From Acidimicrobiia bacterium (GTDB taxonomy: Bacteria > Actinomycetota > Acidimicrobiia > Spongiisociales > UBA5794), in NCBI GenBank assembly GCA_030598905.1, contig JAUVPA010000008.1, positions 1-15,418 on the forward strand: a stretch of 15,418 nucleotides of DNA. Reading direction: 5' to 3'. How positions within the stretch are numbered: the stretch's first letter is position 1; every line of letters begins with the position of its first letter. Shown in pieces: positions 7,558-12,194 of this stretch. A model generated the notes under the pieces. The model made no database searches, was not told where the DNA came from, and saw nothing but the letters and a program-made list of their open reading frames with translations. The position numbers and the translations under genes were made by a program.

Positions 7558-8010
7558 ATGTCGATCGATGACGACCCGATGACGAAGCGGCCGGTACCGG
7601 CCGTGGGTGCCGTTGTCATCCGGGACGACGAGATGCTGCTCGTGCGAAGGGGTCGTGGATCCTGGGCTGGGTATTGGGCGGTTCCGGGTGGTCGACAGCG
7701 GTATGGGGAGACCATGCGCGACGCGGTCGCTCGCGAGGTGCGTGAAGAGACGGGTCTCGTCGTAGAGGTAGGAGATCCGGCCTGGGTGGGAGACATCGTC
7801 GACGACTCTGATCCTCCGCAGTGGCATTTCGCAGTGGTCGACCATTACGCCTCCGTGGTCGGCGGTGAGCTGCGAGCCGGCGATGACGCAGCGGAAGTCC
7901 GATGGGTGCCGCTCTCCGTCGTCTACGAACTCGACTTGACGCCAACCATGCTGGATCTGCTGGCGTCGATTGGCGTCAGCAGACGGAGCGGAACGTCGGA
8001 TAGGGATTGA
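7558..8010 (+). CDS. NUDIX hydrolase
   Basis: The 150-residue product is a single NUDIX domain. The NUDIX box is complete: Gly45, then Glu51, then REVREETGL (59-67), i.e. G-x5-E-x7-REUxEExGU. It coordinates the metal that cleaves a nucleoside-diphosphate-linked substrate. The approach strand PAVGAVVIRDDEMLLVRRG (14-32) and YWAVPGGR (39-46) are typical; the RRG..WAGYWAVPGG pattern is common in MutT/ADP-ribose-pyrophosphatase-like members, but substrate cannot be assigned. ATG 7558 has GAGGA nine bases upstream; Met8 is a possible alternative start. The 3' end overlaps the convergent M23 peptidase gene by 35 bases (7976-8010), so the final 11 codons are read on both strands. Confidence 0.88.
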   Translation: MSIDDDPMTKRPVPAVGAVVIRDDEMLLVRRGRGSWAGYWAVPGGRQRYGETMRDAVAREVREETGLVVEVGDPAWVGDIVDDSDPPQWHFAVVDHYASVVGGELRAGDDAAEVRWVPLSVVYELDLTPTMLDLLASIGVSRRSGTSDRD

Positions 8011-9070
8011 CCAAGCCACCTCCGGTGACGCCCATGCCGAGGTGGAGGTGCGGCGTTCCTCTGGCGTTGCCCGAGTCCCCCATGTAGCCGACGAGTTGGC
8101 CCTTCGAGACCCGTTGGCCCGTTGTCAGCCCCGGTGCCCAGCCATCGAGATGGGCGTAGTAGTAGTACACCCCGTTGTCGGCGTAGAGGTAGACCTGTTT
8201 CCCTCCGAGATAGTGTGACGACACGCGCACGGATCCGTTGTCGACGGCAGCAAGCGCCGCACCCCGCCCGCGGAACATGTCGGTGCCCTTGTGCGTCCTG
8301 CCACCGGAGCGGGGGTAACCCCAGCTGTCGATGAATGATGCACCACCGTGGACCGGACAGACCACGCCCTGTGTGGTGACGGCCGGCAGACCGGCGGCAC
8401 CACCCCGTTTGAGTGCGGCCTTGCGCGCCGCCTCCCGAGCCAGTGCCGCCCTGTACTTGGTGACCGCGGCGCGATAGTTCGAGTCGGCGCTGTTGAAAAG
8501 CTGCTGCGCCTTTGCGTGCAGCTCGTCGAGGTTGGTGACGGCTGCGATCTGGGCCTGCCGGAGGATCTGGACCTCGTCCTCTTTGGCGTCGAGTTCGACC
8601 TGGAGCCGATCCATTTCGCGGCTGACGGCCGAGAGACGATCGAGCGCGACGAGATCTCGCGTGGTTGCTCGTTCGATCAAGACCTGACTGGTGAGGAGAT
8701 CCTGGATCGAGCCGGCGGCGAAGGCGGCCGTGATCATGTTGCTACCGCCGGTTGTGTAGGCCTCGATGACCAGGGCGCGAGCCTCGGTCTCGAGATCGAC
8801 CACCTCGTCTCCGTATTCGGCAATCCGCGTCCCGAGTAAGTCAACTCGCCAGTCGAGGTTGTAGATCTGGCCGTTGATCTGTTCCAGTTCCTCGATGGCT
8901 GCTTCGAGTTCTTCGTTGGCTGCAACGAGTTCCTCGTACGCAGCGTCCCGTGTCGCGTCCGCGCGGTCAACATCCTTCTTCGTCTGGGCGCTCGCCGGGA
9001 CGGGCGCCAATGCAAGAAGGCTGACCACCATGAGAGGAATCAACGGCCGCAGCCTGCGCAGTGCGGTCAT
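7976..9070 (-). CDS. Secreted M23 family metallopeptidase with coiled-coil N-terminus
   Basis: The product has 364 residues. The signal peptide has a basic start (RRLR, 5-8), a hydrophobic core to about 23 and a likely cleavage after ASA (26-28). Residues 33-220 are helical, Glu/Ala/Leu-rich and coiled-coil-like, as in EnvC/RipA-type cell-wall hydrolases and their regulators. The M23 domain (about 240-360) has HKGTD (260-264), YAHLD with His307, and HLHLG (341-345). These give the zinc ligands His260, Asp264 and His343 plus the catalytic His pair, so it should be an active endopeptidase cutting peptidoglycan cross-links outside the membrane. Cys238 and Cys364 could form a disulfide. The ATG at 9070 has no evident Shine-Dalgarno; a TACCCT box 11 bases upstream suggests a very short or absent leader. 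The 3' end overlaps the NUDIX gene. Confidence 0.9.
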   Translation of the reverse strand: MTALRRLRPLIPLMVVSLLALAPVPASAQTKKDVDRADATRDAAYEELVAANEELEAAIEELEQINGQIYNLDWRVDLLGTRIAEYGDEVVDLETEARALVIEAYTTGGSNMITAAFAAGSIQDLLTSQVLIERATTRDLVALDRLSAVSREMDRLQVELDAKEDEVQILRQAQIAAVTNLDELHAKAQQLFNSADSNYRAAVTKYRAALAREAARKAALKRGGAAGLPAVTTQGVVCPVHGGASFIDSWGYPRSGGRTHKGTDMFRGRGAALAAVDNGSVRVSSHYLGGKQVYLYADNGVYYYYAHLDGWAPGLTTGQRVSKGQLVGYMGDSGNARGTPHLHLGMGVTGGGLVNPYPTFRSVC

Positions 9071-9133
9071 ACCGATGCGTCAGGGTAATCACCAGCGTTC
9101 GATAGCAGCCAAGCGGTTACCGTCACGGTCATC
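9071..9133. promoter_or_regulatory. Compact divergent promoter region between M23 and GNAT genes
   Basis: Only 63 bases separate the two start codons and neither gene shows a Shine-Dalgarno. Each strand has a TAnnnT box at nearly the same distance from its start: TACCCT (complement of 9082-9087, 11 bases before ATG) leftward and TACCGT (9118-9123, 10 bases before GTG) rightward. The arms GGTAA (9084-9088) and TTACC (9117-9121) are mirror images. This fits back-to-back promoters with near-leaderless transcripts. No clear -35 boxes are visible. Confidence 0.35.
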
Positions 9134-9799
9134 GTGGTCGGAGAGAGCTTCATTGCCGAACACGCCGCCGAGATCCCCCTCGCCGACGGTGGGAGAATCT
9201 TGGTACGCCCGATCGCGCCGCAGGACAAGGATGCTTTGGTGCGCGGATTCGATCGCCTCTCCGACGAGTCGCGGCGTTTCCGCTTCTTCCAGAGCCGGGA
9301 TTCGATCACGGACGACGAGCTAGTCCATCTGACCGAGATCGACTACGTCGACCACTTTGCCTGGGTCGCCATCGATCTCGATGAGGGGGAACGCTCCGGT
9401 GTCGGCGTTGCACGCTACATCCGCGATGAGGACGAGCCCGAGGTTGCCGAACCCGCGGTCACTGTTGTCGATGACCATCAGGGTCGCGGGATTGGAGGCA
9501 TCCTCACGTTGCTGCTTGCCGAATCAGCCGTGTCCAACGGTGTCAAACGTTTCCGTGCCGTGGTGCTCGGCGACAACCTGGAGGTGCTCAGCGGACTCGA
9601 CGCGTTGGCTGCGCTGTCTCCCGATGGAGCGGGTGTCATGACGGTCGAGGTCGAGCTGCCGCTCGACGTCGCTCTGTTCAGGAGTTCGGCGATGTATGAG
9701 CTCCTTCGTCGGGTTGCCGGCGGCTCAGTCGTACCCCATCCGCTGGCCTGGCAAGATGCGCCGGGAGCAGGACCGGGACCCAACGAGGGAGATCAATGA
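9134..9799 (+). CDS. GNAT family N-acetyltransferase
   Basis: The product has 221 residues. The N-terminal block GGRILVRPIAPQDKDALVRGF (19-39, motif scattered) and RLSDESRRFRFF (41-52) resemble the acetyltransferase domain of actinobacterial protein acetyltransferases of the Pat type. VVDDHQGRGIGG (111-122) is the acetyl-CoA pyrophosphate-binding loop Q/R-x-x-G-x-G/A. No cyclic-nucleotide or acyl-CoA-synthetase domain is fused, so this is a stand-alone domain. Protein lysine acetylation is only a guess, and a small-molecule acceptor is equally possible. The last 20 residues are Gly/Pro-rich and probably disordered. The first usable start is GTG 9134; an upstream in-frame stop at 9086 limits extension. 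It has no ribosome binding site but a TACCGT box 10 bases upstream, so a short-leader transcript is likely. The start could be elsewhere, but the reading frame is secure. Confidence 0.82.
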   Translation: MVGESFIAEHAAEIPLADGGRILVRPIAPQDKDALVRGFDRLSDESRRFRFFQSRDSITDDELVHLTEIDYVDHFAWVAIDLDEGERSGVGVARYIRDEDEPEVAEPAVTVVDDHQGRGIGGILTLLLAESAVSNGVKRFRAVVLGDNLEVLSGLDALAALSPDGAGVMTVEVELPLDVALFRSSAMYELLRRVAGGSVVPHPLAWQDAPGAGPGPNEGDQ

Positions 9800-9827
9800 C
9801 CGATCTCGCCACCATCGGCGGCTGATC
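9791..9827. terminator. Weak two-part inverted repeat between convergent GNAT and dodecin genes
   Basis: GATCA (9791-9795) can pair with TGATC (9823-9827), and inside it CCGAT (9800-9804) with ATCGG (9814-9818), separated by a 4x4 internal loop. It spans both stop codons, where a shared terminator would be expected, but the stem is weak and has no T-tract. Confidence 0.25.
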
Positions 9828-10044
9828 AGCTGACGACGAATGCCAATTTCACGGTGGCGCGGTAACTTGTGATGCCACCGTCGGTAACCGCAGCGGACAG
9901 CTTCTTCACCTCGATGCCGGTGATGCCCTTGATGCTCTCCGCTGCCTTGTCCACGGCTTGTTTCACGGCGTCGTCGAACGACTCCGGTGAGACGCCGATG
10001 ACCTCGATGACCTTGATGGCGCCGCTGTCGATGTGGTTGTTCAT
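9826..10044 (-). CDS. Dodecin-like protein without the flavin-stacking tryptophan
   Basis: The 72-residue product has the dodecin fold pattern: strand IKVIEVIGVSPESF (10-23), a helix DDAVKQAVDKAAESI (24-38), and strands GIEVKKLSAAV (43-53) and YRATVKLAFVV (61-71). Dodecins form hollow dodecamers that store flavins, whose rings stack on a Trp normally found just before FEV/VEV. Here the matching residue is Gly43 (ITGIEV), and the protein contains no Trp at all. This resembles the non-flavin actinobacterial branch (calcium-dodecin type) by recollection. ATG at 10044 follows AAGGA at a 5-base spacing. A TAGCAT box (complement of 10072-10077) and an inverted repeat at 10058-10071 lie upstream. 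Single gene, convergent with the GNAT gene. Confidence 0.85.
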   Translation of the reverse strand: MNNHIDSGAIKVIEVIGVSPESFDDAVKQAVDKAAESIKGITGIEVKKLSAAVTDGGITSYRATVKLAFVVS

Positions 10045-10057
10045 AATCTTCCTTCAC

Positions 10058-10077
10058 CGCTGGAGCCAGCGATGCTA
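10058..10077 (-). promoter_or_regulatory. Candidate dodecin promoter with overlapping inverted repeat
   Basis: On the minus strand TAGCAT (10077-10072) fits an actinobacterial -10 box. Directly downstream, CGCTGG-N2-CCAGCG (10058-10071) is a perfect 6-bp inverted repeat located where transcription would start. A short leader with AAGGA would follow. No -35 match is seen. The repeat could be an operator or a 5' hairpin. Confidence 0.35.
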
Positions 10078-10090
10078 CCCCCCGGGGTTC

Positions 10091-10096
10091 TACCAT
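10091..10096 (+). promoter_or_regulatory. Candidate -10 box for a leaderless gene
   Basis: TACCAT at 10091-10096 ends five bases before the ATG at 10102, so transcription would begin at or next to the A of the start codon. The downstream gene has no Shine-Dalgarno, which supports a leaderless transcript. No recognisable -35 box precedes it, as is common for such promoters. Confidence 0.4.
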
Positions 10097-10101
10097 CTGT
10101 G

Positions 10102-10515
10102 ATGGTGAATGGGGACGTCTCTTTCGCTCCTCGCAGACGGGCGGTGCGTCGAGGGTGGGGCGGCGCTGCCGGACTCGTCTATCCGACGTTGTTGGTGGTG
10201 CTCGGTCTGTCGGTTGGTTTTCTCCAGGCCGGTGGGCCGACGGAACTGGCAGCGAGCTTTCTCGGAGCACTGCTCTTCCTCACCGCGGCACCGACCGCTT
10301 GGATCTTTGCCTTCTCGTTCATCGAAGTCACGAGATTCACCGTCATCGCCGTCGGCGTGCTCACGAGCTTTCCGCTTTGGTACCTGACATCGGCGGGAAT
10401 TGCCGATCGATCCCAATCTTGGGGCTTGTGGCTGCGCCGCTACACCACGTTTGCCGCGTTGTGGACCGTGGCGTCCCTTGGGATCTTCGCGATCCTCGCC
10501 CTCTTCGAAACCTGA
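10102..10515 (+). CDS. Unknown four-TM membrane protein
   Basis: The product has 137 residues when started at ATG 10102. I do not recognise a family. A short basic N-terminus (RRRAVRR, residues 10-16) is followed by four hydrophobic segments at about 19-44, 47-72, 77-99 and 111-134, with both ends predicted in the cytoplasm by the positive-inside rule. The Trp-rich loop after helix 3 (QSWGLWLRRY) is the only notable motif. The frame extends upstream to another ATG at 10033, but that would overlap the dodecin gene's start on the other strand and add 23 residues without coding character. At 10102 a TACCAT box at the right distance supports a leaderless start. A strong hairpin follows the stop at once. 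Real but uncharacterised. Confidence 0.65.
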   Translation: MVNGDVSFAPRRRAVRRGWGGAAGLVYPTLLVVLGLSVGFLQAGGPTELAASFLGALLFLTAAPTAWIFAFSFIEVTRFTVIAVGVLTSFPLWYLTSAGIADRSQSWGLWLRRYTTFAALWTVASLGIFAILALFET

Positions 10516-10518
10516 CGC

Positions 10519-10564
10519 GTCTGGCGTACCCCAGGCCCGAATCCGGGCCTGGGGTACGCCAGAC
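10519..10564. terminator. Perfect 21-bp hairpin with AATC loop, likely T-tract-free terminator
   Basis: Bases 10519-10539 are the exact reverse complement of 10544-10564, leaving a four-base loop AATC. The stem begins four bases after the four-TM gene's stop and ends eight bases before the nitroreductase ATG, both on the plus strand. It has no following T-run. It is most simply an intrinsic terminator of the T-less (I-shaped) kind. Because it lies against the next start codon it may also hide that start or act as an attenuator. Confidence 0.65.
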
Positions 10565-10572
10565 TGGTCTGT

Positions 10573-11199
10573 ATGGATCTCTACGAAGCGTTGTACACCA
10601 CCCGCGCCATGCGGCGCATGAAGCAGGATCCGATCCCAGACGAGGTGATCCGGAAGATATTCGACGCCGCCATCCGCAGCCCCAGCGGCGGCAACACGCA
10701 GAACTGGCGCTTTGTCGCTGTGACGGATCCCGCGACCCTGGTCCATCTCGGTGAGCTCTATGCGCAGGCGTGGGAGATTCTGCTGTCGACCGTCTATTCA
10801 GGGAGAAGAGGTGATGAGCAAACGGAACGGATGCTCAAGTCGTCGCAGTGGCTCGCAGACCACTTCGAAGAGGTGCCGCTTGTTGTCTTGGCGTACCACC
10901 GCAACGATCCGTCGGGTGCCTCGGTCTTTCCCGCGGTGTGGAGTCTCCAACTCGCTGCGCGGGGTCTTGGTATCGGGTCGACATTGACGACGATCCTCGG
11001 CCACTTTCGACATCAGGAGGTCGCCGATCTACTCGGCGCGCCGCTGGACAAGGGATGGACGAACGCTGCGGCGGTGACTTTCGGATATCCGCTGGGGAGA
11101 TGGGCTGTGCCTCAACGTCGTCCCGCTCACCAGGTTGTCTTTGCTGAGAGTTGGGGTGTACAACCGTCGTGGACGATTGACGAACCTCTCTGGCCCTAG
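10573..11199 (+). CDS. Nitroreductase family protein (FMN flavoprotein)
   Basis: The product has 208 residues. The N-terminal TTRAMRRMKQDPIPDEV (9-25) and AAIRSPSGGNTQNWRF (32-47) are the FMN-phosphate and isoalloxazine contact blocks of the nitroreductase fold (Arg11/Arg14/Arg15 and the SGGNxQxW motif). GLGIGSTLTT (131-140) and the C-terminal GYPLGRWAVPQRRP (171-184) are also typical. Members are NAD(P)H-dependent flavin reductases acting on nitro compounds, quinones or unsaturated carbonyls; the substrate cannot be predicted. Length is normal for the family. ATG 10573 lacks a Shine-Dalgarno and sits eight bases after the large hairpin. The TAG stop shares the palindrome CTAG with the convergent dgt stop. 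Cytoplasmic, probably a homodimer. Confidence 0.87.
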   Translation: MDLYEALYTTRAMRRMKQDPIPDEVIRKIFDAAIRSPSGGNTQNWRFVAVTDPATLVHLGELYAQAWEILLSTVYSGRRGDEQTERMLKSSQWLADHFEEVPLVVLAYHRNDPSGASVFPAVWSLQLAARGLGIGSTLTTILGHFRHQEVADLLGAPLDKGWTNAAAVTFGYPLGRWAVPQRRPAHQVVFAESWGVQPSWTIDEPLWP

Positions 11200-12194
11200 A
11201 AGAGGCGGGGGCGGAACAAGTCGTCGTGGGCTCGAAGGGCGAAACGGTCGGTCATGCCGGCGACGTAGTCGATCACTTGGGTGGCCGCGTCGGCGTCTGC
11301 GTGGCGATACGTCTCGGGGACCTCGTCGAGATGCCCCATGTAGTACGTCACCAGATCGCGTACCAGCTCTTGGGCCCGACGTCGCTGTGGCTCGACCTCG
11401 GGCCGCAGATAGACGCGGTGGAACATGAAGTCACGGAGCGACAGCATGGTGTCGAGCATTGCGGGCTCCATCGAGATCTCGCCGGTGCGCATCGACTCCT
11501 CGACGACCCCCTCGATCATCGACTCGACCCAGTCTCGTCCGGGCTCGCCGAAGGCCCGCAGGGCCTCGGGCGGGAAGTCGTCAACCGTCAAGATGTCGCC
11601 GCGAAGGGCGTCGAGTGCGTCGTGAGCGAGATACGCGATTCGATCGGAGAAGCGCACGACGTTGCCTTCCGGCGTTGCCGGAGGTGTCGCCATCTTCCAC
11701 GGATGGCCCCGGATGCCGTCGAGGACCTCCCAGCTCAGGTTCAGCGGTTCGAGGACGCGGAAAATCCGCTCGCTCTGTTCCGAGTGTCGCCATTCACCTT
11801 CGACGAACTCGGAGAGTGCCTCCTCGCCGGTGTGCCCGAACGGTGGATGGCCGACGTCGTGCCCGAGGCACACCGCCTCGGCGAGGGCGACGTTCAGCGA
11901 CAGGTAGCGGGCGATCGCACCGCCGATCTGGGTGACCTGGAGGGTATGCGTCAGGCGGGTGACGAAGTGATCGCCCTCCGGGTTCATGAAGACCTGCGTC
12001 TTGTGCTTCAAACGCCGGAAGGCCTTCGAATGGAGGATACGGTCCCGATCGCGCTCGAAACCTGTGCGCCACCGGTCAGGTTCTTCGGCATGCTCGCGAC
12101 CTCGGCTATCTGCGGAGAGTGTTGCTCCGGGAGCGAGCTCCATCTGTTCACGCCGCTCTGCCTCATCCCGCGGCCTCAGGACGAACTGGCCCAT
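11196..12194 (-). CDS. dgt: Deoxyguanosinetriphosphate triphosphohydrolase-like protein (HD domain)
   Basis: The 332-residue product matches the dGTPase-like family. SADSRGREHAEEPDRWRT (28-44) and FERDRDRILHSKAFRRLKHKTQVF (46-69, split) are conserved N-terminal blocks. The HD-domain metal residues are His83 (RLTHTLQV), His112-Asp113 (LGHDVGHPPFGHTGEEAL) and Asp184 (FSDRIAYLAHD). It should remove tripolyphosphate from dNTPs in the cytoplasm. At 332 residues it is on the short side for actinobacterial homologues. The ATG at 12194-12192 overlaps the phnE stop as TGATG, with little ribosome binding site of its own, so it is translated by coupling to the phn operon. The frame is open further upstream, but that part is antisense-like sequence inside phnE. 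The stop shares CTAG with the nitroreductase gene. Confidence 0.9.
   Translation of the reverse strand: MGQFVLRPRDEAERREQMELAPGATLSADSRGREHAEEPDRWRTGFERDRDRILHSKAFRRLKHKTQVFMNPEGDHFVTRLTHTLQVTQIGGAIARYLSLNVALAEAVCLGHDVGHPPFGHTGEEALSEFVEGEWRHSEQSERIFRVLEPLNLSWEVLDGIRGHPWKMATPPATPEGNVVRFSDRIAYLAHDALDALRGDILTVDDFPPEALRAFGEPGRDWVESMIEGVVEESMRTGEISMEPAMLDTMLSLRDFMFHRVYLRPEVEPQRRRAQELVRDLVTYYMGHLDEVPETYRHADADAATQVIDYVAGMTDRFALRAHDDLFRPRLF

Noticed and set aside
7447..8019. Upstream extension of the YceI frame to 8019
   Set aside because: The extension is antisense to the whole NUDIX gene, while the ATG at 7446 has a strong ribosome binding site and begins the TM anchor.
10033..10101. Longer N-terminus of the four-TM protein starting at ATG 10033
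   Set aside because: It would overlap the dodecin start on the other strand and lacks a ribosome binding site. The added residues (Pro-rich) look non-coding.
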